NCBI GenBank assembly: GCA_015680685.1
Contig: MNCI01036682.1
Span: 1 to 64,000, forward strand
DNA: 64,000 nucleotides
From: Gnetum montanum
Taxonomy: Eukaryota > Streptophyta > Gnetopsida > Gnetales > Gnetaceae
Direction of reading: 5' to 3'
Shown here: piece after piece, positions 21,601 to 32,978 of the stretch
Layout: every line of letters begins with the position of its first letter
Position numbering within the stretch: the first letter of the stretch is position 1
The notes under the pieces: model-generated
The model's database searches: none
Told to the model about the DNA's origin: nothing
The model's input: only the letters and a program-made list of their open reading frames with translations
Position numbers and translations under genes: made by a program

Positions 21601-22075
21601 GTCATACTGATAGACTAACAAGAGAGCACCTAGAAAGAGAAAAACATTAGCACAAATTAGGACCACCGAAGCCCACACCGTTAAACGCTGTTCCCATGGG
21701 TCCGCCATTAACGAGCCTAGTAAAAGTCATCAAAACAAGGATAATGTCATGGGTTGTGTCCTGAACCCAGCATCCTCAGTTACCAACCCAAAAATTCCTC
21801 CACGAGAAATACGAATGTTGGGTCAAATGGACCAAATCTCCACAGACAAGGGTATCCTAAATGGTAAAGACCTAGCGAGCACGTTAACCTAGGTCACACA
21901 AGCCTTGACAAATAAGAATACTTCTTTAAGCCTGTATGATCTAGTAATGACTTCAACTATACATTGGGAAGCACTTGTGTGTATGTTGACTTCAATTCCT
22001 ATTAGTGAGGACCTTCCTATAGATGAAACATCCATTTACATAGTATTGTCCATGCAACCTTAGGAATCAAAGACT

Positions 22076-22780
22076 ATGTCCCTAGAGTTTCATGCTAAAG
22101 ACATTAAGCTAGATGAGAAAACAGGAGAAATCACCATAGCCCCTATGTTCATAACAATACAGGTTAATCATTTCAAGATATGTAGGGTGCATGTCGATGA
22201 CGGTGCAGCGAAAAACATTATACCTTTTCCTGTCATCAAAAAATTGGGACTTACTAAACAAATACAACCCATGACAACTTCTTTCCTAAAATCCTTTAGT
22301 GGCTCCCATGTTGGGGTGAAAGGTATGGCTACCTTGGATTTCATATTCGAGGATCAGTTCCCTACATCAGCTGAGTTCGTAGTGGTTGACGAAATGCCAA
22401 GATTTAATCTAATTCTAGGACGTCCCTGGCTAGCTCAACTTAGAGCCATATCCTCACCAATCCATCAAGAGATCCACCTACCTTACGAGGGTGGTGAAAT
22501 CATCATACGTGGGGATACAATAGTATCACTCACTTCCTCACACCCTGAGGTAGATCAAGAGTCAAAAATTGAGTTTGTTGAGCCTAAGAAAGGACCTATG
22601 AGCATACCTCAAGACATGAACCCAACGTTAACTCACAATCCTACTAAAACTGAAGAAGATCCAGACAACACAAACATAGGAGCCATTCCCACTGATGTCT
22701 CCTGGTCAGAATTACCCTTTGACATCACCGATGAAGGGGATGGTGAGTATAAGATCGTACCTACATACCCAACCCCTTAA
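22076..22780 (+). CDS. E3 aspartic protease region, open over 234 codons
   Basis: The most intact protease in the window. VHVDDGAAKNIIPFPVIKKLG gives the active-site Asp-Asp-Gly near 22190-22210; FNLILGRPWLAQL near 22405 is the C-terminal conserved segment; IHQEIHLPYEGGEIII follows as in E2 and E4. The region upstream (21650-22075) is the same linker as in E2, broken by stops. The reading frame ends at TAA 22778-22780. It would process Gag-Pol. Asp-Asp-Gly in both E2 and E3 suggests it is the subgroup norm rather than damage. Confidence 0.85.
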   Translation: MSLEFHAKDIKLDEKTGEITIAPMFITIQVNHFKICRVHVDDGAAKNIIPFPVIKKLGLTKQIQPMTTSFLKSFSGSHVGVKGMATLDFIFEDQFPTSAEFVVVDEMPRFNLILGRPWLAQLRAISSPIHQEIHLPYEGGEIIIRGDTIVSLTSSHPEVDQESKIEFVEPKKGPMSIPQDMNPTLTHNPTKTEEDPDNTNIGAIPTDVSWSELPFDITDEGDGEYKIVPTYPTP

Positions 22781-23409
22781 ATTAAGCTACAAAAGATTAA
22801 GAAGTATCTCAATAACTAGGGAGAATCACTAAATTTCTGGAATGACATTAAACTACCAATCATCTGGTATGACATTAAACTAGCCACGATTAGAAATGGC
22901 TGGTTTTCTTTCAAAAGATTCCCAAAACTGTTAGTGCTTTTGGCCCACTATGGCATAAAACTGGTAATCCTTCCTTCTTTAACAACAAATGCAATAGTCC
23001 AGCATGACTTTAAATTGATGTACATGGCCTGAAATGGCTTTAAACTAGGATTCAATATGTCACAAGTTTACAAAAATTCACTACGTTATGTCAAATTTTC
23101 ATTTAAATGATATAAGTTGCAATCTCGATCTATGCCTTCTTGTTACTTTCTTCTTTTACAAGTGTTGATTTATGTATTGTTCCCCCATTTTACATTTAGC
23201 TACATGCATATGTTCATGATAATACAAAAAAAAAAAAACAAATAAAAATAGAAAACACACCAAAAAAATGATATGTCAACATGGTAGTAAAATTCCAACA
23301 CGTTATGCCATAATTAGGCCCATATTATTACATTTGTCAACAATATGTTTCCATCAAACATCCAAAAATCCAAAAACATTTAATAGCTAAAGTCTAATTA
23401 ACAATAAGC
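22781..23409. repeat. Convergent spacer with short repeats, E3
   Basis: Between protease and the 3' end of the antisense gene. 22850-23075 has degenerate units with core TATGACATTAAACTAGC or TGGCTTTAAACTAGG. The rest is A/T-rich with a poly(A) stretch at about 23227-23260. No coding signal. Confidence 0.65.
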
Positions 23410-25211
23410 TCATGAAGGGGGTTGGTCCCCAAGATCCTCTTCATCATCCCCTCTCGCTCCACTGGGGCCAGCTCCATCATTAACATGTCCCTATGGGTAG
23501 CAAACAAAAAAAAAAATAGGTAAGAGTAGTAAAACAAATCATAAATGCAAAACATAGAAAAATAGTAACACTAATAATGAAAAAAATAAAAATATAAAAA
23601 AATAAATGTTACAATAATACACTCAAAAGTGAGGAAGGCCCTAAGTTGGCCTCCAAACGTCATAGAATCTCCTCCTTGGGCATGTTTGTCCAATCCTCCT
23701 CTAGGCCAAGATCAATACCAGCCAATGTTTTCCCCTTGTCCATTGAAGTCTAGGTAGGATGCTCAAGAGAGAACATGCCTATCGAAGCCTCCTTGGAGGT
23801 AGTAGTAATGGTTCTCTCAGGAGATCCCTCCACCTCGGTGCACTCGGTGAACCTTTCATAAGCAGACCGCAAGCCTAACCTATCAATGAACATCTCCATC
23901 CGACGATGTTCAATTGACTCCTCATTTAACCATTTGTTATATTGATGCTTGTGGTCCTTTTGGTCTTGGCCCCATTTCCATACTTTTGCAGCGAAGGACT
24001 TCCAATCATGACATTTTCTATTTAGCAAGTCCATTTGTGCTCTTTGTTTTGCTAAGTCCTATGTCACCTGCACTTTGCTGTTCAAAACCATCCAGTAACA
24101 TGCATAGGTGATTTCAAATGTGTGTCAAGTGCTATCACCGAACAGCCTAGCAGCAGCAAGATTGTAATGAGATTGGAGATCCCCTTTCTCCTCTCTCTCC
24201 TTTGCTAGGGCTTCCTTCAATGAGTGGACCTCGTCCCATAGATACTCAACCAAACGCCTACAAGTCCAAAGCAACTTGGCGTTTTGTACAACACAACCGG
24301 AAACTACATCGTAAAGCTTCTTAGGGACTTGCTCAATATTCCTTGCTAATTTAGGAAGAGAATCAATATGAGTGGCTTCAAAAGGATCCCACTGGAGCTT
24401 AGCACCTGCAGGTGTAAGTTCTGCATACGTGAATCATCTATAATCAACAATGAATGCAAAGAAAACATAAATAAAAACTAGACACTTAGCATAACATGTA
24501 AAATATACATACCTAGTTCTGGATTAGCTTCTTGTAGGCGAACGACCACATCATTAACGATGCCTGTAAAAAAATCCATTTTTCTAGGCATCTCAGGCCA
24601 TGGCCTTAGCTGGTCAGTTGATGTGGGATGAGCAAGGGAGGTCTCTTCAATTGGGACGTGCAATCCTAACGTAACTGCCCAAGATGTATGTGCCTTAGAA
24701 ATTTTAGCATCTACCTCTGATGCTAAAGATAATCAAGATAATCAAGAACAACACATGAAAATTAAAGGACACAGAATATGGATTAGGTTAAGGGAACATA
24801 CCAAAAATCCCTTCGTTGTTTAGCCTAGGCAAATCACCAAGTTGCAAAGATCTATCGAAGAAACCATCGAGGACATCTCTTTCATCACTTGAATGCGTAA
24901 GTGCATAAAAGGCCTCTGCAAGCTTTGTTCCCACATTGCTTGTCACATCTTCCTCTTGTGGGGAAAGGGTTTTTTCTTCCTTGATTGCTTCTTCCCCTTC
25001 TTTTCCTTCTTAGGTCTTGTGGTGATTACTTCTGGTTCAATCATTAGGGCCATGACCTCTCTCTCCTTCTCAGGACTTTCCTCTGAATAACACTAGAATC
25101 CTAGAGTTAGTATCACGTAGCACATATGTACGTTTAGTAACATATAAAGCAAAATAACAAATAAAAGTAAATATATAACAATAAAATAAAATACTTACCC
25201 TCCACTGGCAA
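23410..25211 (-). pseudogene. E3 antisense gene, 3' half (exon 4 end to exon 8)
   Basis: Continues the gene from 44135 across the E4 insertion. Likely pieces on the minus strand: end of exon 4 25211-25199 with donor GTAAGT, exon 5 25082-24802, exon 6 about 24716-24513, exon 7 24405 to about 23623, exon 8 23490-23410 ending in TGA. Exon 6 carries LRPWPEMPRKMDFFTGIVND, matching LGPWAETPNKLTFMQGVVDD of E4. Exon 7 is a long readable helical stretch (KVWKWGQDQKDHKHQYNKWL) with three TAG stops. Exon 8 has GHVNDGAGPSGARGDDEEDL, an acidic tail sharing DGAGP with E4 (DEGAGP). Acceptors AG precede each exon. Confidence 0.75.
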
Positions 25212-27023
25212 TGTAGTGACGGAAAACGTCGACGGTTGGAAAACACTGAGGGATCATCGGTTATGATAGTCTTAACCCCATATCCACGCGAGGGCCTTGC
25301 TGGATTAAACGGAAATGGGGTGCCCTGAATGGTCTGGTCGATCAGACAGGGACTTAATTGGTGTCAATAACCTTTTGCAAACATTTAGCATGAAAAATGG
25401 TACTTATAACATAAAATAACAATTGTTCAATGCGAGGAAGCGAAAACAATGCAGAACCCAATGATAAACAAAAAAATAAAGAAAAATTTAGGAAGTGCAC
25501 TACTTCAAGTTTATGACTTTACTTTGCCAAAGTGGATACAATTAGTTGTGCAATGCTGGGAAGCACGGAGATCCAAAAAGTAACCAGGATGTTCAAAGCA
25601 AGCCAATAATGTGCTTGAACAAGGACTCAAAAGCCAACAATGTGAAATGCTACCAAGCCAACTTTCCCACCTTGTTAACAAGATCTTAACTAAAATAGGG
25701 GTTTTATCCTGCCAACCACTAACAAAATTTGCTAACTGCTCAAGTTTGCTAATGCTTTTTGCATAGATTTTTGCCAACCAAATGCTTAATTTGTCAACCT
25801 TTGCTCAAATATGCCAACCAATAATTTTTTCCCAACCAACAATTTGCCAACGTTTTGACTGTTGCTTGTCAGGGTATTTACAGGGCAAGGGGGACATGTG
25901 AGACGAGGCTTGGATGACACGTTTCCTAGACCTGCAAGATGTTGACGTGTCCATGCTGCATGGACATGCAAATTTGATTGATGAGCTTGTCAGGTTGCAA
26001 TCACGCTATTAGAACTGGAGATGCGCGCTAATGATGTAGATAAGGGGTGAAGCATGCTGAAGCAACATAGCCATCTGCTATGATATGCTACGTTGTGGGG
26101 CATAGCATGTTTAGTGTAGCATAGCATCTTGCTATGCGGTACTACACTATGCAGCGTAGCATGCTTGGCATAGCGTAGCATCTTGCTACACGGTGCTACA
26201 CTATGCAGCATAGCACAGTGTAGCCAGCAATTGGAAGAAGAAATTTACGATGAATTTAATTGCATTTGTTGGAAGCTTTGGCATGCGTTGAAGTGTTTCT
26301 TTTACTTCTGCATCTTTTCTATGCTATGGTATGTTATGTAGCATATCATAGCGTAGCGGCCTCTTTTCATTCGCCTGAGGTTGCAAACTTTTGCTTGAAG
26401 CCTGATTGTGCTAATAATTGCAATTGCGACTTGTTGATCTTGCCTTTGAGACATCTTCTATTTTTTTTCTTGCATCATTGCTATGTTGTGCTACGCTACG
26501 TAGTGTAGTAGCCAACATAGCTTGCTTTTTGCTAGATTTGCCACTTTTCTAGCAAGAGGAGTTTTGTCGAAGGACTTGAAGTTAAGCAAAGCGGCTGGTT
26601 TTGAAGGCTGGAAGTGCTTGCTTAGTGTGATTGAAATCACTAGGTAAGTTAGGCCTTTCTATCTTGCTCTTGCTACGCTGTGCTATGCTATGTAGCATAG
26701 CATAGTATAGCACTTCGTCCTGCAACGGTCTTCTGAGGCTTGCTACCCTACATAGCGTAGCAAACTTCTTGACTAGAAAACTTGCCAAACTATTTTATGT
26801 AGCCTGAGTACCACTGACAACCCCACACATTGCTCCTAAGTAGACTGTCTGCTAGATGAACTACCGGGGTGGGCAGGTTGGAGAGTCCGTTAGGCCTGTC
26901 AACACCGAGAGTAGAAAATTTGCCAAACTTAAAGCATTTGTTTTCTACCAAACTGCCATGATGTAGCCTAAATTTCAAAGACCTGGTGAAGCAAGAATGC
27001 CATTGAAAATTTAGGGTGTTTCA
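25212..27023 (-). repeat. E4 3' LTR
   Basis: Direct repeat of 42330-44134. On the minus strand it begins TGAAACACCCTAAATTTTC and ends CGTCACTACA. It has many GCTACGCTA / TAGCATAGC words (26070-26770). The TATA box seen in the 5' copy has become TGTAAATA here (near 25875). Confidence 0.9.
25275..25321 (-). other. Predicted LTR-end stem-loop, E4 3' LTR
   Basis: ACCCCAT pairs with ATGGGGT, followed by a mismatch and TCC/GGA, around a loop with CCAGCAAGGCCCTC. Same place as the hairpins in the other LTRs. Confidence 0.65.
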
Positions 27024-27040
27024 TTAGACCCTCTTTGTCG
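27024..27040 (-). other. E4 polypurine tract
   Basis: On the minus strand ACAAAGAGGGTCTAA directly precedes the 3' LTR start, as in E2 and E3. Confidence 0.7.
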
Positions 27041-28414
27041 ACATTTGGAGGATGGACCCGAGAGACATCAACAAAGAATACGAAACACCACGAGAGACAA
27101 AATGCTAACATTGCTCTTCGATGATTGCTAGGATGTCGCTCAGCTGTGGTTGAGAGTGTTGCATTAGTTATACTAGGAAAAGAGGGAGGTTAAGCGGGGG
27201 AGGGATGGTTCAGGAAAAAGATGAAACTTTGTAGAATCCCTTGTCGGAGTGCTCATGAGGGAGTTTGCATGGTTATCTTTTTTTCTTTTCTGACCTTTGA
27301 CCTCTCATTAGAATTCTTGGAGAGGATGACTGTGAAACAACTTATGTGCCATTTGTTTTAGGCACACATTTTTTTGCACGTGAGCTTTCCTCTCTTACCC
27401 TTTTTTTCCTTTTGCTGTTTTACCTTTTACATTCGCAAATAACCTTGCTTTTGTAGGATAGGTGTTTCTTTCCCAAGATGGGTTGTGTTACATCCACGTG
27501 GGGCTTTAACCTACCTATAGATGTTTCCCATGCGATGAGATGTGTTACGTGCGTCATGGACTCTATGGTTGGACAAATGGAAGGGCTAGACAAGTGTCAA
27601 GAAAATTTGGTAAAAGAGGCAAGAGCAGGGAATTGCTGGTGTAAGTAGTGAGGTAACTAAGTTTAAGGGGGAAGATGGGATGTGCACTTCCAAGCAGGCA
27701 AACTAGTCAAGGCAACCACCTTAGAATGATGTAGCGTCCTACCACTATGGTGAAGCACACCTCTGACAGACATCCCTCTGGTACGCATCCTGCAAACACA
27801 ACAGAAAGAAGGTTAGGAGAAACAACCATGATGAAAAAGGAGGACAAAGTTCCTAGTTGCTGCGGATGTTGTTGAAGCTCTGGACATCGTTGCTGGTGTG
27901 CGATGTCCAAACTAGGAAGGCTAGCAATGACTTTAGCTGCATCATCGTGGAGAGGTTGGCATCGAAGATGCCAGGAGTCGTTGTGAATGTAGATGCTTAG
28001 GAATCCCTACCGAAGGCATGCATTCTCAGTTCAACCATGAGATTAGCTACCCAACAGCTGAACATCTCTTGAGCTCAGATGCTGGTAGGGGATGGAGGTT
28101 AATAATATTTCAGCTGGGCCACAATACTACTAGAACTCCAGCAGCAGGCATTGATGAGGGAGGCGACTGCCAGGGTGATGAGCCGTGGTGGCAGTAGGTC
28201 TAGAGGGTCAGCATGATGTCATACAATATCTCCAAAGGATCAATAAGATGCCAAGAGCAGTGACGTTGCATATGTTCCAGAGGGTGTTTTCATGGTGTCA
28301 TTAACTACATTTTGGAACTACAACGTCTCACCCCGTGTCAGCACTGTGCATGCTCGCTTGTTGTGTACTGGTGTCGATGCATGCTAGGGACGTGCCACAA
28401 ACCTAGTTTAAGAT
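27041..28414 (-). other. E4 3' untranslated region
   Basis: About 1.4 kb with no supported coding region. The part next to the polypurine tract is conserved with E2 (GTTTCGTATTCTTTGTTGA on the minus strand). Confidence 0.55.
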
Positions 28415-28645
28415 CTTGGTAGACCATGATGTGCTGGTTTAAGGTCCTAGTAGACCACTGTGTTGGTTTAAAGTCCCAGCAGATCATATGTGCTAGTTTA
28501 TCATCGTAGTGGATGGTGGATGAGCTAGTTTAAGGTCCTAGCATACCATCTGTGCCAGTTTTACATCATGGTGAATAGTCTATGCCAGTTTATAGTCATA
28601 GCAGACTGCTTTGCCAGTTTTATGTCTTAGCAAACATTCTGCTTA
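28415..28645 (-). repeat. Tandem repeats after E4 integrase
   Basis: Six to seven units of about 35-45 bp. On the minus strand the core is GACCTTAAACYAGCA or GAYATAAAACTGGCA, the same family as the post-integrase repeats of E2 and E3. Confidence 0.75.
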
Positions 28646-28667
28646 CCTGCATTATGCATCAGATATA

Positions 28668-29940
28668 GTACAGCTTGAGGTATGAGTGGTTCATCGGATT
28701 TGCAAACTCGTTGCCATCCATGTTTGCCAATTTGAAGGCCCCATTCCCAAAGGCTTTTGTGACCATGTATGGACCTTCCCAGTTTGCTGAGAATTTGTTC
28801 ATATGCTCATGGATAGCCTTGAGAATGAGGTCTCCCTTTTATATTGGTCGTTGATGTGGATTCACATGATGTTTTTGTCGCTGCTTGTTCTGGTAGTGCT
28901 CTATGCGATCCAACGTTTGTGCACGGTCCTCCTCTATTGAGTCGAGGTCGATGACTCTTGACTCGTTGTTCTGGGTTTTGCTCACGACATCAAATAGGAT
29001 CATCCAGAGTGATGGTACATGCAACTCAAGAGGTAACACAACTTCAAATCCATAAACAAGACTGTAAGGAGTCTTACCTGTCGTAGTCCTGCACGTTGTC
29101 CTGTAAGCCCAGAGCACATAGAGGATTTGCTTATGCCATCACCACTTGCTGTTGTTAAGCATTTTCTTTAGGAAATTTATGATGGACTTGTTAGTTGCTT
29201 CTACTTGCCCATTCTCCTGAGGGTAGTATGGTAAAGAGAATGATTTCCTGATGCTGAGATTACTGTAGAAGGTTTTGGTTTCCATGCTATTGAACTGTGG
29301 CCTGTTATCGGTCACAACAGTCATAGGAAGCCCAAACCTTGTCATGATGTTCTCCAAGATGAAATGGAAAACCTGCTGAGATGTTGTCTTCCTTAGGGGA
29401 ATGGTCTCTACCCACTTAGTAAAATACTTAGTGGTAGTGATGATGAAGCTATGCCCTGTGGAAGACCTAGGCGTGATAGGTCCTATGAGGTCTAGTCGCC
29501 ATCATTGGAAAGGCCACATGATTTGCATAGGATGTAGTTCTGTGGGTGAAACATGTATGAGATTTGTGTATTATTGGCACGTATCACATGTCTTGACTTT
29601 GGTCAGGAAATCATGCTCCATGTGATGCCAATAGTACCCTAAATGTCTAATTTTCATAGCCATAGCCCTAGGTGCTATGTGTCCACCACACACTCCCTCA
29701 TGTACTTCATTAATCACCTTTTGTGCTTACTCCTCATTTATACATGCCAACAATATCCTGTCATAGGAGCATCTACACAAGGCATTGTCTCCCATGAGTA
29801 CATATTGCCGAGCATGCTTACGAATCTCATCTCTCTGGGTAGATGTTAATCCACTTGGGGGCTCACCGTGTTGCAGGTAGGCTTTAATGTTGGAGTACCA
29901 CTCCTGGGTATTTGCAGTGCTAACAGAGGCTATGTGTCCT
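28668..29940 (-). pseudogene. E4 integrase
   Basis: Same layout as E2: linker QEWYSNIKAYLQHGEPP, complete HHCC (VHEGVCGGHIAP ... CDTCQ), LDLIGPITPRSSTGHSF, VTDNRPQFNS (catalytic Asp kept, the next Gly is Arg), ENGQVEATNKSI with the Glu, then WAYRTTCRTTTGKTPYSL and an intact-looking C-terminus (NWEGPYMVTKAFGNGAFKLAN). Only a handful of stops, at about 29138, 29500 and the start of the zinc region. This is the best integrase in the window. Confidence 0.87.
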
Positions 29941-29989
29941 GCCTGAGTGATAGGCTCCATACACTTGGTGATCAAAGCTGGAAAACTCG

Positions 29990-30480
29990 CGAATAAGTGT
30001 GATGGAATATTTAATGCTAAGGTGGCTAGGGAGTCTGCGACGGTGTTTTCGTTACGTGGCACATGTTGACCATCCGTAGTTGCAAACTGTTTGAGCAAGG
30101 TTTTTGCTAGGTTGCAATAGGGTTGCAGGTGTGTAGCCTTATAGGTGTAGACCTCTGTGATTTGATTCACAACTAGTTGTAAATCTCTGCGAATCGCCAG
30201 GTGTTGTATGCTTAGTGCTTGGGAAGCTAATATGCCCCTAAGTAGCCCCTCTTACTCTACCATGTTGTTTGTACAAGGGAATGAAAATGATAAGTTGAGG
30301 GTTTCATTTCCCCAAAGGGGAACGTAATGATAGTAGAAGCACTACCCCCTCGCACGGTCGAGACATTATCAAAGTGTAAAGTAGCCTTGAGATTTGGCAT
30401 GATGGCGTTGACAGTGCTAACATTCTAATCTGAGAATTCGGGGTCTATGATCACCTGGTCATCGATGGGTGAGGTCATGA
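29990..30480 (-). pseudogene. E4 second RNase H (aRNH)
   Basis: Minus-strand homologue of the E2 and E3 second RNase H. The C-terminal half is open (NQITEVYTYKATHLQPYCNL ... VPRNENTVADSLATLALN, 30170-29990). The N-terminal half, with the acidic EYEG and GDSQ positions, is broken by frameshifts. The following frame leads into the integrase linker. Confidence 0.8.
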
Positions 30481-30494
30481 GTTGCATTGCTATG

Positions 30495-32123
30495 GCTTGA
30501 CCCTTCCTTGACAATTGGCTCACATAATGAAAATTAAATTATGCTATTATTACTTTCCACTAGGCTATCCTACTGCTTTAATAAAAATTATTTATGATAG
30601 CCCGAAGTATGTTGCTCTTGCAAATAATGTTGATTTTACTACGAAATAGATAGTGTCTCCACTTTTTCAATGCAAACACTAAGGCAAGGTAGTTTCTCTC
30701 CACCTCATTATATTTCACCTCGTACACTATCAATGCATGACTTAGGTAGTACACTGGTATCTTAGATCCATCATCCCATTTATGACATAACAGTGCTATG
30801 ATAGATGTGTCTGAGGTGGCAAGGTAGATGAAGAAAGGCTTGTCCCTCTGTGGTGGGTAAACAGTTGGGAGGTGTAAAAGCTCTTCCTTCAGATCATCAA
30901 AGGCTTGTTGGCATTGCTTTGTCCATTCAAAGTTAATCCCTTTCTTTAGAAGATGTTGCATAGGGTGTAACTTATCAGTCAACTTTGCGATAAACCTTCT
31001 GATGAATTGTAATCTACCCTACAACCCACGTAGTTCTTCAAGGTTTGTAGGAGGTGCCAGGTTGACGATGGCCTTAACTTTGTCAAGGTCCACTCGTATT
31101 CTAGCCTTCGATATGACAAACTATACCATGCACCTAGCTCTTACCCCAAAGACACACTTTTTAGGATTGAGACGTAAATCATGCATTCAGCAAGTTGTGA
31201 GGACTACACCTAGATCGCGAGGATGATCAACGACTTCTTTAGATTTAACCGCTATATCATCAACGTAGTCGTTTAGCATTTCTAAGATGTAGTCACTAAA
31301 GATGTAGGTCATGGCTTGCTGGTACATCGACATTTTTGAGCCCAAAAGACGTCATAGTGTAACAAAAGGTACCCCACAGGGTCATGAAGGTTGTTGTTTA
31401 CTGATGCTCTAGGTTAATGCGAATTTGATTGTAACCAGATAAATCATCCATAAAGCATAATAGAGCATGACCAGCCATAGTGGTGATAAGTTGATGTATA
31501 TTCGGAAGTGAGAAATTGGCTTTGATCGTTGCCTTATTTAGATCCCAGAAGTCTATACAGATTCATATTCCTCCCGTTTTCTTAGAAACTACAATGCTAT
31601 TAGAAACCCATTCTAAGTAATCAATTGCTTGAATGAAACTAGCCTGGTATAGCTTGGTGATTTCACCTCGTACAGCCTGTGCGATCTCTGGTCTAATCCC
31701 ACGAGCTTTCTGTTTGATTGCCTTCATGCGCGAGTCTAGGATAATATTGTGCTATATCAGCCTCAGATCTAAACCTGGCATGTCACTGTATGACCATGCA
31801 AAGACCTTAATGTTGTCTTGTAGAATTTTTGCTACATATTTATGTGTCTGCGAATTTAGGAGGGAACTAAGTTTTAATGTTTTCATTTCCCCTTTGGATG
31901 TGGTCACAAGTGTTTCGATAAGAGGATCCTCAGTTACATCCCTGACCTCTAAATCTAGGGCTTGAACCAGATGTTCTAGCTAGTCGGGGGATGTTTCTAA
32001 GGATGCTACGGTGCTAAATGCATGTGATTCCTAGTCTATTAGCTCTGGGTTCAGTTGTCTTGCGAGTTTTCCATGTGGACCTGCTAAAGCTAAAGGTGAA
32101 GAGAGATCATGATGCATTTCCAT
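30495..32123 (-). pseudogene. pol: E4 reverse transcriptase and RT-linked RNase H
   Basis: Starts at ATG 32123 (MEMHHDLSSPL), homologous to the E2 start. Readable segments include DVTEDPLIETLV, NIKVFAWSYSDMPGLD, YLEWVSNSIVVSKK, FMDDLSGYNQIRINLEH and LNDYVDDIAVKSKE near 31275-31240, so the catalytic YVDD is kept here. The RNase H part 30982-30578 is open (FFIYLATSDTSIIALLCHKW, YYLSHALIVYEVKYNEVE). Frameshifts between RT motifs and several stops inactivate it. Confidence 0.86.
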
Positions 32124-32819
32124 TTTTGTTCAGCTTGCCAAGATGAGATGAAAGTCTAGTCAAAGATTACCTGCTTGTAGCAACTGTGCATAGTGAAAGT
32201 TTGCAAAGTAGCAATAAGATAAAAGTATGGTATGAAAGTATGAAATGAAGCTTTAGAATTTGCTAGTTTAAGGTTGTGGCGGACAGCCAGGACGTAAAAA
32301 TGCAAAACTACTAACATAAAGGATGGAAAACTACTACTGTATAAATGCAAAACTGCTAATGTAAAAGATGTGAAACTGCTAATTTAATGTCATTGCAGAC
32401 TGCCAACATGTAAAAGATTGAAATTGCTAGTTTAAGGCTACCACCAGAATGTGAAAGTGTTAAACTGCTAGTTTAAGGTCTTTGTGGACCCTTAACAAGA
32501 TTTTTGCTTTATGAAAACGTGAATAAGAAAATATGAAGCTGTTAGTTTAAGGTCTTTTTGGGCCGCTAACTAGATGTAAAAATGCAAAGATGTGAAAATG
32601 CAAAGCTACTAGTTTAAGGTCTTTTCAGATCGTCAACAAGATTTTTTTGTTGTGAAGGCAAACGGTTAGTTTCAAGCATGCAAAGAGTAATTTCTTGGGT
32701 CTACTCACCTTAATGCAAAATAGTGCTACTATGTCATGGCAAGCATTCTACGCTACACGGAGTCTCTGCATTAAATGGAGAGAGAGAATGACAAGTTTCC
32801 CCTTTTTAACCATTGTGGC
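32124..32819. repeat. Divergent spacer with repeats, E4
   Basis: Between the RT start (minus) and the antisense-gene promoter (plus). 32230-32690 holds about ten degenerate units; in element sense their core is GACCTTAAACTAGCA, matching the post-protease and post-integrase blocks. Confidence 0.7.
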
Positions 32820-32827
32820 TATAAATA
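32820..32827 (+). promoter_or_regulatory. TATA box of E4 antisense gene
   Basis: TATAAATA followed by AGGATTGACCCC, 159 bp upstream of the ATG at 32979. E2 has a CATAAATA box at the identical distance with matching downstream sequence. Confidence 0.65.
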
Positions 32828-32978
32828 AGGATTGACCCCTTATAAACTCATTATTTTCACCGTAACGGTGCAGAGCCCACATCTGGAGCAAAGAGCGATT
32901 TCGAGAGCAGAATGATTGTGTGAATAGAGATTGAAGCAATTTGGTGTAGTAGCAAAGGAAGAGTCAGCAAGCAAGGTA

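Noticed and set aside
26070-26770. CRISPR-like array from the regular GCTACGCTA words in LTRs
   Set aside because: Word spacing is irregular, there are no unique spacers of fixed length, and the setting is a plant LTR.
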